A stretch of DNA of 47,061 nt from Desulfosporosinus sp. OT. GTDB taxonomy: Bacteria > Bacillota > Desulfitobacteriia > Desulfitobacteriales > Desulfitobacteriaceae. The stretch is taken from NCBI RefSeq assembly GCF_000224515.1, contig NZ_AGAF01000112.1, positions 1 through 47,061 of the forward strand. The letters are read 5' to 3'. Made by a program: the position numbers and the translations under genes. Each line of letters begins with the position of its first letter. Position 1 is the stretch's first letter. The notes below the pieces were generated by a model that was given only the letters and a program-made list of their open reading frames with translations, was not told where the DNA came from and made no database searches. Below, piece after piece: positions 8,419 through 17,923 of this stretch.

Positions 8419-8973
8419 TTATGTATTACAATTTGGGTCTTTGATTTCGAATTCTGGGACTGGGATCTCGTACATCAAATTTGCTTTTTTTAGTAGTGTG
8501 TAAGTCATCCTTTTTAGTTCATCTGTCTTTAGTTCGTAAATCTGTTCTCGACATTTTACATATATATTAAAGGCAAAAAGAGCCAGATCATCTATTTTTG
8601 ATTCGAACCTTAACAATGCATCATAGATCTGGTTCTGCCTAATTTCCTTTTCCAGCGTTTCTCTAACCACCGTTTTAAGAAGAAAAACAAAGGATATTGC
8701 CTTCGAAGGAGTAAAATCTTGAATCGCTCTTACTTTTATAATATCGTTGAGAAAAGGTAAATCCTCAGTGAGTTCTTTCTCACCGACAAGTACTTCTAAG
8801 ATACCTTCTGTTCCCTTCGATATCGCATGACCCACTGGATTAGCAAACCTATCTTGCTTCTTTTTCAAAAAGCCCGTAGCATCAGTCGGATAGGTCTCTA
8901 TTATTGCATCAAACCACCTTTCTAAAATGACGGATCTCTTTCCTTCAATAAGGTCTTTCAGCTTGATATCCAT
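8419..8973 (-). CDS. RsbRD N-terminal domain-like protein preceding dsrMKJOP
   Basis: This 184-aa all-helical soluble protein resembles the N-terminal domain of RsbR/RsbRD stressosome proteins (segments RSVILERWFDAIIETYP, FANPVGHAISKGT and RFESKIDDLALFAFN). There is no STAS or kinase domain. TTG at 8979 is in frame, but ATG 8973 has the better AGGAG spacing. Similar genes are known beside dsrMKJOP in other sulfate reducers, so it probably senses a signal or assists the Dsr complex. Its exact job is not established. Confidence 0.8.
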   Translation of the reverse strand: MDIKLKDLIEGKRSVILERWFDAIIETYPTDATGFLKKKQDRFANPVGHAISKGTEGILEVLVGEKELTEDLPFLNDIIKVRAIQDFTPSKAISFVFLLKTVVRETLEKEIRQNQIYDALLRFESKIDDLALFAFNIYVKCREQIYELKTDELKRMTYTLLKKANLMYEIPVPEFEIKDPNCNT

Positions 8974-8979
8974 TTCCAA

Positions 8980-9522
8980 CCACTCCTTGTAGTTTAATAA
9001 GCAAAAAAACCTTTGTTAATCCTACGGGGATCGTTCAGTCACCATATTAATTTTTTGTGCAAGACAATTCAGTCGATGCTGAATGGCGCCAATCCCCCCC
9101 ATCCAACACCGACCTTTCCATCAGAACGTTTTTAGATTAATTAGGCACGCCAACCGTACCATGTAGACGATATGCGTGGTGTGATGTAAAATCAGCAGTT
9201 CAGACTTGTATTTGTCCTTATTATCACTATCAGTCTAAGGAATTTTCATTAGCTTGTAAAATTCTTATTCCTTATTGATCAATTAGATAATCATATTGTA
9301 GCAACACCTTTCGCCTTAACAACATCAACAAACTTGTGCAAATACGAACTAGCTTCTACCTGTTAAAAATATCACATTCGCAGGGAATTAGTCAATGACT
9401 AACTTTGGAAATTTGCCTATAAAGGCTGATTTTTCTAAATATTATGCACTTATATTGGCGATGCACTACCTTCAATTCCGCTCGAATTCCTAATTGGTGG
9501 ACAATCTATCCACCATATAAGT
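8980..9522. other. Long intergenic region upstream of the dsr operon
   Basis: About 540 bp without a convincing gene, between htpG and the dsr operon, which both read leftward. It should contain the dsr promoter. A weak minus-strand candidate is TTGACT (9390-9395) with ATATTT 17 bp on, about 390 bp ahead of the first gene. A 6-bp hairpin, ATTCAG-N6-CTGAAT, lies near 9070-9090. A TGGTGG/CCACCA inverted repeat lies at 9495-9515. No riboswitch was recognised. Confidence 0.4.
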
Positions 9523-9566
9523 GAAAGAAAAGAACTGCGATTAAATCTCAGCAATCCTTTTCTTTC
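9523..9566 (-). terminator. htpG terminator hairpin
   Basis: GAAAGAAAAG (9523-9532) pairs with CTTTTCTTTC (9557-9566). The T-rich arm falls on the 3' side for the minus strand. It lies 35 bp past the htpG stop. Confidence 0.55.
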
Positions 9567-9601
9567 TCTCCTAATTAACTATTATTTTATAGTCTCTCAT
9601 C

Positions 9602-11449
9602 TTATCCTAATGCACGTTCTAGAATCTCATTGAGTCGGTTTACCATTCCTCTAGGGTCAACAATAAGCCCAGCAGCAATTTGGGCATTCTCAAATATTTG
9701 CTCCGCTGCAATTTTAGCAAACGTGTCCCCGTTTTTCCGAGCGGAATCTAATCGTTTGATCATCTGATGAGCAGCGTTAATCTCTAACACGCTGGGTCCT
9801 ACGTTATTCAAATCTTTATTCACAAGTTGCATCATACGCTGCATGCTGTTCGTCCCATATGGGCTTAGAACAACGGCTGGGCTGTCCACTAGGCGCTTAG
9901 ATTCTCGGACCTCGGTTACTTTGCTACCCAACACCTCTTTTAACCAACTGGTCAAGGCCTGAACATCCTCTTCAGCAAGAGCGTGTTCGCTTCTGGCCTT
10001 CTGCTCGCTATCGCTTAAATCCAAATCAGCTTGGTCTGCAGAAGTGAGTTTTTTCCCTTCATATTCCCCCACTGAACCAAAGATATAGTCATCAATTGCC
10101 GCATAAGTGTAGATCACTTCTAGGCCTTTGTCCCTGAATATTTCCAGATAAGGACCGGACTCGATGACCTCGCGTGATGGGCCATTGACATAATATATGG
10201 CCGTTTGATCTTCTTTCATCCGACTGACGTAATCAGCTAACGAAATCAGCTCCCCAGCCTGCGTGTTTGACGATTCGAACTTTAAAAGTTTGAGGAGTTC
10301 TTTGCGATGCGTGAAGTCATTTGCCGCTCCCTCTTTAATAAAGAAGTTAAACTTTTCCCAGAACTCTTTATACTTTTCAGGCTCATTGGCCGCTTGATTC
10401 TCAAGAAATTTCAAGAAACGACTTGTCACCACTTTGTTAAGCTTACCAACTAAAGCACTATCCTGCATGGTTTCCCTGGAGATATTAAGCGGCAGCTCTT
10501 CACTGTCGATGACTCCTTTTAAAAAGCGCAGCCACTCTGGCAAAACAGCCTGGGATTTTTCCTGGATAAGAACTTTCTTGCAATAAAGACTTACCCCTGG
10601 CTCCGTTCGACCGAAACCAAACTGTTCAAAATTCTCTTTGGGAACAAATAATAGCGTATTAATATTCAACGGCGCATCTGATGAGAAATGCAAGCGGAAA
10701 AGCGGTTCATCATAAGCATTTCCAATGAACTTATAAAACTCGTTGTACTCATCATCTGTAATCTCATTTTTATTTTTAGTCCAAAGTGCGTCAACTGTGT
10801 TCACTTTCTGGTCATTGACACTAATAGGATATGGCACAAAGCTGGAATATTGTTTGATCACACGTTGGATCGTTTCTTCTTTAGCAAAATCATGGGCGTC
10901 TTCTTTTAAATGAAGAACCATTTTCGTGCCTCGGCTTATGTCTTCGCCTTCTGTAATTGTATAACTCCCCACACCGTCTGATTCCCAAATTAAGCTTTCA
11001 CCGTCCATTTGATAGGAACGGGTATATAGCGTCACCTTATCAGCGACCATAAAAGCGGAGTAAAACCCAACTCCGAATTGACCAATAAGGTTAAGATCTT
11101 TTTGATCCCCTTTAGTTGACAGGTGTTTAATGAATTCTTTGGAGCCTGAGTGAGCTATTGTCCCTAAGTTCTCTACCAATTCTTCCTTTGTCATCCCTAT
11201 GCCGGTATCGGTTATGGTTAACGTATGAGCGTTATCATCCGTATCAATATGGATTTCTAATTCCAAATCCTTGTCTTTAACCTCTGGGCCTGTAAGCTGC
11301 GTGTAGCGCAGTTTCTCCATTGCATCTGCTGCGTTGGAAATGAGCTCTCTTAAGAAAATTTCGCGTTCGGTATAGAGCGAGTGAATTACAATGTCTAACA
11401 ATTGCCGAATTTCCGTTTGAAATTCCTTTGTTTCTACTACTGTACTCAT
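9602..11449 (-). CDS. htpG: Hsp90-family molecular chaperone HtpG
   Basis: HtpG is a cytosolic ATP-driven dimeric chaperone. The full-length 615-aa protein has the GHKL ATPase motifs ELISNAADAMEKLRY, DTGIGMTKEEL and IGQFGVGFYSAFMVADKV, then the middle domain (SRETMQDS) and C-terminal dimerisation domain. The ATG follows GGAGGTAAATA closely. I see no CIRCE-type operator upstream, so it is probably not under HrcA. It ends 104 bp before the YaiI-family gene's end on the same strand; co-transcription is uncertain. Confidence 0.97.
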   Translation of the reverse strand: MSTVVETKEFQTEIRQLLDIVIHSLYTEREIFLRELISNAADAMEKLRYTQLTGPEVKDKDLELEIHIDTDDNAHTLTITDTGIGMTKEELVENLGTIAHSGSKEFIKHLSTKGDQKDLNLIGQFGVGFYSAFMVADKVTLYTRSYQMDGESLIWESDGVGSYTITEGEDISRGTKMVLHLKEDAHDFAKEETIQRVIKQYSSFVPYPISVNDQKVNTVDALWTKNKNEITDDEYNEFYKFIGNAYDEPLFRLHFSSDAPLNINTLLFVPKENFEQFGFGRTEPGVSLYCKKVLIQEKSQAVLPEWLRFLKGVIDSEELPLNISRETMQDSALVGKLNKVVTSRFLKFLENQAANEPEKYKEFWEKFNFFIKEGAANDFTHRKELLKLLKFESSNTQAGELISLADYVSRMKEDQTAIYYVNGPSREVIESGPYLEIFRDKGLEVIYTYAAIDDYIFGSVGEYEGKKLTSADQADLDLSDSEQKARSEHALAEEDVQALTSWLKEVLGSKVTEVRESKRLVDSPAVVLSPYGTNSMQRMMQLVNKDLNNVGPSVLEINAAHQMIKRLDSARKNGDTFAKIAAEQIFENAQIAAGLIVDPRGMVNRLNEILERALG

Positions 11450-11553
11450 TATTTACCTCCGTTGTTTTTTCAATGTAAGTGTTGGATGCCGTCCCGAAGA
11501 ACCCTACACCCCTTAGTTTAATCAACTTTGTCCAAAAGTCAAAATCTTTTGCA

Positions 11554-11988
11554 CTAGAACTGTGTAAGTATATTCCGCAGACAAGCTTCAAATTGCTGAT
11601 CATCTTCTACGACTCTCTTTTTTGGTCCTTTAGTTCTGCCACCACTCCGTCGGAACTTGGCTTTAAGCTCGCGTTCCTCCAATAAAAATTCAATATTATT
11701 AGTACTAAACTCTTTCCCACCAGGATTTAAACATTTGACTCCTTTTCCCAACAACATTGCCGCCAGACCCCAATCTTGGGTAACTGCCACATCACCTGCA
11801 TGAGCCAGATTCATTACCCTGATATCAGCCTCTTGCGAAGCGTTTCCTACAACCACGTGATGGTCAGACTCAATGTTGTGATTGAAACTGGCAACTGTCC
11901 AAACAGGTAATGCATGCTCGCGTGCCATTGTTAGGCAAATTTGCAAAACATTCCTCGGACAAGCGTCAGCATCCACAATAATTTTCAT
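11554..11988 (-). CDS. YaiI/YqxD family protein (UPF0178, DUF188)
   Basis: This 144-aa protein has the PIN-like N-terminal signature [12 protein letters not shown], the mid-segment [23 protein letters not shown], and the C-terminal basic [11 protein letters not shown] stretch typical of UPF0178. The arrangement of acidic residues suggests a PIN-fold nuclease-like domain, but the biochemical role of the family is unknown. The ATG follows GAGGGTATAGAA. It is next to htpG without obvious functional linkage. Confidence 0.92.
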   Translation of the reverse strand: MKIIVDADACPRNVLQICLTMAREHALPVWTVASFNHNIESDHHVVVGNASQEADIRVMNLAHAGDVAVTQDWGLAAMLLGKGVKCLNPGGKEFSTNNIEFLLEERELKAKFRRSGGRTKGPKKRVVEDDQQFEACLRNILTQF

Positions 11989-12197
11989 TTCTATACCCTC
12001 ATCTCAACGATAAGTTCCTCCTGAGCAATTACCTTTAGCATCTTTTGTGTTTCTTCGCTTTTAGTGAAGTTCAATCTATTTTACGGCTTAAGTGTATTAT
12101 ACGATCGTATTGCGAAATTCTGACTAGGAGGTCCTGATGCCGGTAACCCGGTTACTTTGTCGGCAGTATCTTAAATTACATGGTTGTGACATAGTTG

Positions 12198-13037
12198 TTA
12201 AAGAATTTCCTTTAGTCCACCGTCAGTCTGCTGAACTTTATTTTCCTTGAGGAGTTTCCCAACTGCTCTCTTAAATGCGGCTTTACTCATTTGTAAGCGA
12301 CTTTGGATTTCAACGGGGCTACTTTTATCATTCAGCGAAAGAAATCCTCCATGATTCTTTATCCCTTGGAGTATTTTCAATGCGTCATTATCCATTTGTA
12401 TATAGGAAAGTTCTCTTGGCGATAAGTCAAGCTTGCCGTCTTCCCTTACCCTGATAACCCGGGCCTCAACAAGATCGCCCTCTCGCAAATCACTAAAAAA
12501 CTCACTGACAGGAATAAGTCCCATGTACTTATTATCTACGGCTACAAAGATTCCAATATCTGGTTTTATAGAGTAAACCGTTCCCACTACTTTATCGTTC
12601 TTCTGATAGGGAGATTCTGCCTCTAGGTACTCATAAATTTCTGTCGTAGCGCTCAATCTCTTACTTTTATCTAAGTATACCTTCACTAAATAGCCCTTGC
12701 CTACCTGTATCGGGAATTTCTGCTCATGAAATGGTAAGAACAAACCTCTTTCTAAACCTATATCTAAAAAGGCACCAATCTTAGTCTTTGCAGAGACTTT
12801 TAGATAAGCTAATTCTCCTAATTGAGCCAAAGGCTTTTTCCGGGTGGCAATAAGCCGTTCCTCTGAATCTCTATAAATAAATACCTCTAATTCGTCTCCC
12901 TCTTTAGAATCCTCCGGTAATTGTTTTATTGGTAGTAGGATATTATCGTGCCGAACACCCGTTCCTGCATCTAAGTAGGCGCCAAAAGATGTGAAATTTG
13001 AAATTTTTAGTTTTTGGATTTTCCCGATCTCTATCAT
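12198..13037 (-). CDS. cvfB: CvfB-like S1 RNA-binding protein
   Basis: The 279-aa protein has three S1-like beta-barrel repeats (residues about 1-65, 70-135 and 140-212; for example ISNFTSFGAYLDAG and GTVYSIKPDIGIFVAV). A C-terminal winged-helix domain (about 215-279, SRLQMSKAAFKRAVGKLL) follows. This matches CvfB/YitL, an RNA-binding regulator linked to virulence and gene expression in Firmicutes. The ATG follows AGAGG. The targets here are unknown. Confidence 0.92.
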   Translation of the reverse strand: MIEIGKIQKLKISNFTSFGAYLDAGTGVRHDNILLPIKQLPEDSKEGDELEVFIYRDSEERLIATRKKPLAQLGELAYLKVSAKTKIGAFLDIGLERGLFLPFHEQKFPIQVGKGYLVKVYLDKSKRLSATTEIYEYLEAESPYQKNDKVVGTVYSIKPDIGIFVAVDNKYMGLIPVSEFFSDLREGDLVEARVIRVREDGKLDLSPRELSYIQMDNDALKILQGIKNHGGFLSLNDKSSPVEIQSRLQMSKAAFKRAVGKLLKENKVQQTDGGLKEIL

Positions 13038-13392
13038 GTTAAAATCCTCTTTCCACTATTTTTAATTATAGGGTTGCCCATGCTGAAAAAATTCATTCTC
13101 ATCCCATAACTATACCATTATAGTGCCATCTTCACTACTATAACTCAACTTATCTTTTCAGCGTTGGTCTGCAAAATAGAGTCACAATGTTACCATGCCT
13201 TTGAATATTTAGCAAATTCTTCAGCTCAGAAAATGCAAACAACTTAGTGGACAAAGGCCCTAAGTAGGCTCAATGGTCTTTGATAAAGTTAACGTCTCTC
13301 CCTCAAATTTGAATTCAAAAGACTTAATCTTATCTAAGTTACATTAAGACTTCTATTAATGACACAAATACTGTATACTTCTAAAATTTTTC

Positions 13393-13421
13393 TTGTCAGT
13401 TATCTAATAAAGTGATAAATT
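13393..13421 (+). promoter_or_regulatory. Candidate sigma-A promoter of glnN
   Basis: TTGTCA (13393-13398), a 17-bp spacer and TAAATT (13416-13421). A match of 5/6 and 4/6 to consensus is suggestive only. The alternative -10 TATAGT (13422-13427) has poor spacing. Transcription from here would include the hairpins and mini-ORF at 13430-13480. Confidence 0.4.
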
Positions 13422-13433
13422 TATAGTATATTC

Positions 13434-13480
13434 GGTTGGAGCAATGATGCTTCTTAAAGATTTGAAAAACAATCTTTGAG
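13434..13480 (+). promoter_or_regulatory. Structured leader with mini-ORF ahead of glnN
   Basis: Two adjacent stem-loops can form. The first is GGAGC-AATGAT-GCTTC, a 5-bp stem with a hexaloop having A at position 1 and G at position 4. The second pairs CTTAAAGATT with AATCTTTGAG (10 bp, one wobble). A G-run and T-rich tract follow. An 11-codon reading frame (13444-13479, MMLLKDLKNNL) overlaps both. The first loop fits the ANTAR-antiterminator hexaloop rule; the second loop (8 nt) does not. This is either an antitermination/attenuation leader or a coincidental structure. Confidence 0.4.
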
Positions 13481-13545
13481 GGGGATCTTTTTGTTTCTTT
13501 ACAGCTTACAAAATATTCCAAGTCTTGAAAGGGGTAAAAAGCATA

Positions 13546-15636
13546 ATGAAAATTTTTGGAGAAAATGTCTTTAATGACGCTGTAATGAGAGAGCGTTTAC
13601 CGAAAGCAACATACAAATCCCTGCGTAAAACGATCGAAGGTAGACTTCCGCTTGATCCCGCTGTCGCTGAAATCGTTGCCAATGCCATGAAGGATTGGGC
13701 AATCGAAAAAGGGGCAACGCATTTTACTCACTGGTTCCAACCCTTAACTGGAATCACTGCTGAAAAACATGACTCCTTTATCTCCCCAGCAAACCATGGC
13801 CTCGTTAATATGGAATTTTCCGGTAAGGAACTAATTCAAGGCGAGCCCGATGCATCCTCTTTCCCCAGTGGCGGAATTCGCGCCACGTTTGAAGCAAGAG
13901 GCTATACAGCATGGGACTGCACCTCCCCTGCTTTCCTTAAAGAAGATGGTGGCACCTTAACCTTATGCATACCCACCGCCTTCTGTTCTTACACTGGAGA
14001 AGCCCTCGACAGAAAAACTCCTCTCTTACGCTCCATGGAGGCGCTCTCTATACAAGCTATGCGCATATTAAAACTCTTTGGCAATACAACAACTAAGCGA
14101 GTCATTAGTACCGTTGGACCAGAGCAAGAGTATTTCCTCGTGGACAAAAAATTCTTCGAAAAACGGATGGACCTCATGTTAACTGGCCGCACATTATTTG
14201 GGGCTATGGCTCCCAAGGGCCAAGAGTTAGAAGACCATTACTTCGGAAGTCTTAAGACACGCATAGCCGCTTTTATGCATGAACTAAACGTTGAATTGTG
14301 GAAACTAGGTGTTCTTGCCAAAACCCAACATAATGAGGTGGCTCCCGCTCAGTTTGAACTCGCACCAATATTTGGGACCACGAATATCGCCACCGACCAT
14401 AACCAACTTGTCATGGACAGCCTGAAAAAAGTGGCCCTTAAACATGACATGGTCTGCTTGCTTCATGAAAAACCTTACGCTGGAATCAATGGTTCCGGTA
14501 AACATAACAACTGGTCTATGTCCACAGATGATGGTCACAACCTCCTCGAACCCGGCCAAACCCCCCACGAAAATTTCCAATTCCTGACGATGATTTGTGC
14601 TGTAATCAAAGCAGTTGATGATTATGCGGAGTTACTCCGACTTTCAGCAGCAAACCCCGGTAATGACCACCGTCTCGGTGCAAACGAAGCACCACCAGCT
14701 ATTATCTCCATATTCCTCGGAGATCAGCTCTCCGATATTATCGAACAATTACAAAATGGAACAATTAATCGCTCCCTCCAAGGAGAAAAATTGGCCAGCG
14801 GCGTAAAGACCTTGCCAGCATTCCAAAAAGATTCGACCGATCGCAATCGCACTTCTCCCTTCGCGTTTACTGGGAACAAATTTGAATTTCGGATGGTTGC
14901 TTCCTCGCAATCTATTGCCGGACCTAACGTAGTCCTTAACCTGATTGTAGCTGAAATACTTTCGCAATTCGCTGATCGTCTGGAACAAGCGCCAGACTTT
15001 GATAAAGCCCTTCAAGAGCTCCTTAAGGAAACCGCCACAAACCACAAACGGATCCTCTTTGACGGCAACGGTTATTCAGAAGAATGGGTTGAAGAAGCCG
15101 CAAAACGCGGACTCCCCAATATTAAATCAACTGTTGATGCCAATCTAATTCTAACTCGTGAGGCTACTGTAGACTTATATGAAAAGCATAAAGTATTAAA
15201 CCGTACCGAGGTGGAATCCCGTTATGAAATCAATTTAGAGCAGTATACCAAACAAATTAATATTGAGGCTCTAACCATGATCAATATGGCTAAAAATATG
15301 ATTATGCCCGCAGCAGTCAAATATTCTACCCAACTGGCGACATCGATCAATGCTATTAAATCTGCATCCGATGCAGTAGATGTCTCTGCTCAAGCAGAAC
15401 TTCTAAACGATGTTTGCTCAACCCTTGTTTCTTTCAAAGCAAAATTAGCCACTCTTGAAAAAGGTGTTCAAGAAGCGACCGACATAACAGATGCCTACAA
15501 GCAAGCCGTTTGTTATCGTGATGTCGTGTTCACAGCAATGCAAGACCTCCGAGTCGATGGAGATCAACTTGAAACCATGATTGACGCTGAAATTTGGCCG
15601 CTTCCCACATATGCTCAAATGTTATTTATGCTTTAA
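13546..15636 (+). CDS. glnN: Glutamine synthetase type III (GlnN)
   Basis: GlnN condenses ammonium and glutamate to glutamine at the cost of ATP, in the large GSIII oligomer. The 696-aa length matches GSIII (about 700), far above GSI. Family motifs are visible: [18 protein letters not shown] at the N terminus, [34 protein letters not shown] and [18 protein letters not shown]. The in-frame TTG at 13525 is rejected because the AAAGGGG ribosome site lies inside that extension and serves ATG 13546. The gene stands alone between terminators and carries a structured leader, so nitrogen control is likely. Confidence 0.97.
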   Translation: MKIFGENVFNDAVMRERLPKATYKSLRKTIEGRLPLDPAVAEIVANAMKDWAIEKGATHFTHWFQPLTGITAEKHDSFISPANHGLVNMEFSGKELIQGEPDASSFPSGGIRATFEARGYTAWDCTSPAFLKEDGGTLTLCIPTAFCSYTGEALDRKTPLLRSMEALSIQAMRILKLFGNTTTKRVISTVGPEQEYFLVDKKFFEKRMDLMLTGRTLFGAMAPKGQELEDHYFGSLKTRIAAFMHELNVELWKLGVLAKTQHNEVAPAQFELAPIFGTTNIATDHNQLVMDSLKKVALKHDMVCLLHEKPYAGINGSGKHNNWSMSTDDGHNLLEPGQTPHENFQFLTMICAVIKAVDDYAELLRLSAANPGNDHRLGANEAPPAIISIFLGDQLSDIIEQLQNGTINRSLQGEKLASGVKTLPAFQKDSTDRNRTSPFAFTGNKFEFRMVASSQSIAGPNVVLNLIVAEILSQFADRLEQAPDFDKALQELLKETATNHKRILFDGNGYSEEWVEEAAKRGLPNIKSTVDANLILTREATVDLYEKHKVLNRTEVESRYEINLEQYTKQINIEALTMINMAKNMIMPAAVKYSTQLATSINAIKSASDAVDVSAQAELLNDVCSTLVSFKAKLATLEKGVQEATDITDAYKQAVCYRDVVFTAMQDLRVDGDQLETMIDAEIWPLPTYAQMLFML

Positions 15637-15679
15637 TAGCGAGCATATGCAGTTGTAGATTTGGAACCTGAACAAATTC

Positions 15680-15714
15680 AATAGAGTAGATAGTTAACCA
15701 CTATCTACTCTATT
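15680..15714 (+). terminator. glnN terminator
   Basis: A perfect 14-bp stem, AATAGAGTAGATAG with CTATCTACTCTATT, and a 7-nt loop, followed by TTACGTTCTT. It lies 43 bp past the glnN stop. Confidence 0.8.
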
Positions 15715-15742
15715 TTACGTTCTTAAACCGAGCACATTCTAT

Positions 15743-15788
15743 AAAGAGACCCAGTAACGATCCTGCTAAATCATTACTGGGTCTCTTT
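15743..15788. terminator. Bidirectional terminator between convergent genes
   Basis: A perfect 15-bp stem, AAAGAGACCCAGTAA with TTACTGGGTCTCTTT, and a 16-nt loop. A/T runs flank both sides, so it serves both glnN (+) and the small gene ending at 15806 (-). Confidence 0.85.
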
Positions 15789-15805
15789 TATGATTATCTT
15801 TAACG

Positions 15806-16123
15806 TTATTCCTTCGTTATCTGAATGCTGGCATTTTGTGGCAACGCCAAACCTGCTGCCACTTCGATAGTTTTCATAATTCCTGATACACCAGGACAAC
15901 TTGGATGCGGACTATATTTTGCAAACGTTTGATAGACTGTCCCCATATGAAGTTTTTGAAAAATTTCTTTGAAGGCATCAACTTCTGTTAGTTCTTGAGC
16001 AATTTTTTGGTAATTGGGACAATCGCTTGTTATCTCCAATTTCACCTTATGGCGATCTTCGCAAACAGCTTTGACGTTAATGGTAAAACCGCAGACACCA
16101 CTGTGTATAACCCCTGTTGCCAT
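15806..16123 (-). CDS. Small conserved Cys-containing protein (DUF6951-like)
   Basis: I recognise this 105-aa protein only as a conserved unknown found near corrinoid/methyl-transfer genes in anaerobes. It starts MATGVIHSGVCGF and has four cysteines (11, 21, 35, 76), two in SDCPNY and HPSCPGVSG, which suggests metal or cluster binding. ATG 16123 follows GGAGGG; the longer TTG start would contain that site. It is last in the group with the activator and MetF-MetV gene (97-bp gap), so a role in one-carbon metabolism is inferred. No catalytic motif is seen. Confidence 0.8.
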   Translation of the reverse strand: MATGVIHSGVCGFTINVKAVCEDRHKVKLEITSDCPNYQKIAQELTEVDAFKEIFQKLHMGTVYQTFAKYSPHPSCPGVSGIMKTIEVAAGLALPQNASIQITKE

Positions 16124-16220
16124 CTTAATGCCCTCCAAAAATTAAAATAATGTTAAGTTCTTGTGACAATACAAATAGATAATTATAGCGTGTATAAAAG
16201 TTACAGGCTGGCCAGAATTA

Positions 16221-17789
16221 CTATTTACTGGCTGGAACCTTACTCGGCGGACGTTTAATACCTAGGATTGGCGCCGAATGGTCTTTCCCCAAATAGAAAT
16301 TAGCCCAAGAAGATGTCTGATAGAAATCCCAATTAGGCGGTGGAACCATAGGCACATCTAATGATCTTTCTTCTCCATGACTCTTAAGTCTAGCATAAAC
16401 TCTGACCCAGAAACATTTCTTCTCATTGGGATATATCTCACACCAACCATTAAAGCTTCCCCCACAAGCTCCATTGCGTTGATTTTTAGGGCATTGAGAC
16501 ATAGGGCAGAGATAGGCCAGATCCAGCATAGCACAGTCTCCACAATCCTTACAATCAAGCATTGCAACTTTTGCCATATGCTCAAAGAAATGTAATTTCT
16601 TCATGCGTTTCTTACCCTCAGCAGAAATATAAATCCCGCGCATCATACCGAATAGTTTTTTGTTAGGTGTGAACGCAAGAGCATGCATTTTCCGCATGAA
16701 CGAATAGCCCATACCGACTGGAGCATCTAATGGGAGTTTTGCGCGATTTGTGGGTCGGTCAGTATTAAGACCAGTTTTTTCATCTTTTTCAAAGTAATAG
16801 AATCCGTTGGGTTGAGGATAATCAAATTCCTTGACCAGCTCTTGCCATTTCGGGAATAGCTTTTCTCCTTCGTCGATGATGTATTCCACTTGTTCGTGTT
16901 TAAGGTTGTGACCTCCGATATGAACCCCAGCACAGCCAATGCCTTTTAGAATGGCATACAATTTGGCTGCCCTTAACATACGCGTACCAACGCCTTTATC
17001 AGCAGCAGTTTTTTCCGTGTTAAGTTCTGCCAAAAGTTTGTCAGTGACAACGCAGCCAGGCAACTTATTTTGATTCATGACATTTGCTGCTCCATATGGG
17101 AGAACATAAATATTTCCCACAACTGGAATATCTAATTTATTAACCTTCAAGAACTGAATGACTTCATGGAACTTCCGAGCATCGTAACCGAGCTGACAAA
17201 CGATGAATTTAGCGCCGCCTTCAATTTTCTTCTTCAACTTGTAGTATTGGACCATTAGTTCAGCCTCTGTGGCCTTGAATGGAGAAAAGGCTGCTCCTGC
17301 GAAAAAGTCACTAGGCGCGTGATAAGTTGGTCCCTTCATGCCGGGAATTTCTAATCCCTTATTCATTTCACTAATTAATTTTAGGGCATTGCAGGGATCC
17401 AGGTCAAAGACTGGTTTAGGGCGTCCTTCAAATCCCGTATACGTATAGTCTCCTGTCATAACTAAGAGGTTACGAACTTTCGCACGGTCTAGAGCATATA
17501 ATTGACTTTCCATTTGGTTTCGATTCTTATCTTTACAGGTAAAATGTACTAACGGCTCAATACCCATACCAAGAATTTCCACTCCCAGATAATCCGCGAG
17601 CATCGCCGGATTACCACCAGGGTTATCAGTGATGGTTAGTGCATGGACCCTGCCACCTTTAGCAGCTTGTTCTGAAGAAGCGATAGCACTTTGCTGGGCC
17701 TTTTCATTTGCGCCCCTCCCGGGCACGAGCTCCCACGTCACGGATAGCACGTTCTTGTCAAGTATTGACTCTTTGAACTTGTTTTCCAT
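16221..17789 (-). CDS. metF: Methylenetetrahydrofolate reductase, MetF fused to a MetV-like C-terminal domain
   Basis: The enzyme interconverts methylene-THF and methyl-THF. Residues 1-320 form the MetF flavin/TIM-barrel domain (TITDNPGGNPAML, VMTGDYTYTGFEGRP, GAKFIVCQLGYD, IGGHNLKHEQ). Residues about 390-470 match the MTHFR C-terminal/MetV domain, with eight Cys at 413, 416, 419, 428, 433, 442, 450 and 459 that could hold Zn or Fe-S. In acetogens MetV and MetF are usually separate genes; here they are one 522-aa chain. The ATG follows AAAGGAGAGG. It lies 134 bp downstream of the corrinoid activator gene. Confidence 0.93.
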   Translation of the reverse strand: MENKFKESILDKNVLSVTWELVPGRGANEKAQQSAIASSEQAAKGGRVHALTITDNPGGNPAMLADYLGVEILGMGIEPLVHFTCKDKNRNQMESQLYALDRAKVRNLLVMTGDYTYTGFEGRPKPVFDLDPCNALKLISEMNKGLEIPGMKGPTYHAPSDFFAGAAFSPFKATEAELMVQYYKLKKKIEGGAKFIVCQLGYDARKFHEVIQFLKVNKLDIPVVGNIYVLPYGAANVMNQNKLPGCVVTDKLLAELNTEKTAADKGVGTRMLRAAKLYAILKGIGCAGVHIGGHNLKHEQVEYIIDEGEKLFPKWQELVKEFDYPQPNGFYYFEKDEKTGLNTDRPTNRAKLPLDAPVGMGYSFMRKMHALAFTPNKKLFGMMRGIYISAEGKKRMKKLHFFEHMAKVAMLDCKDCGDCAMLDLAYLCPMSQCPKNQRNGACGGSFNGWCEIYPNEKKCFWVRVYARLKSHGEERSLDVPMVPPPNWDFYQTSSWANFYLGKDHSAPILGIKRPPSKVPASK

Positions 17790-17923
17790 TTCTCAGTTCC
17801 TCTCCTTTTTCGTCTATTACTTCTGGACATCTGGACAAAACTCTCTCTTTGTACCATTATAACTCTTCTTAAGCATAATTTATAGAAATTTTCAAATTTT
17901 TAGTTTTCATTGTTAAAAAAATT

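Noticed and set aside
9320-9385. 22-codon protein-like frame upstream of dsr
   Set aside because: Too short, starts right after a stop, no ATG; may be chance.
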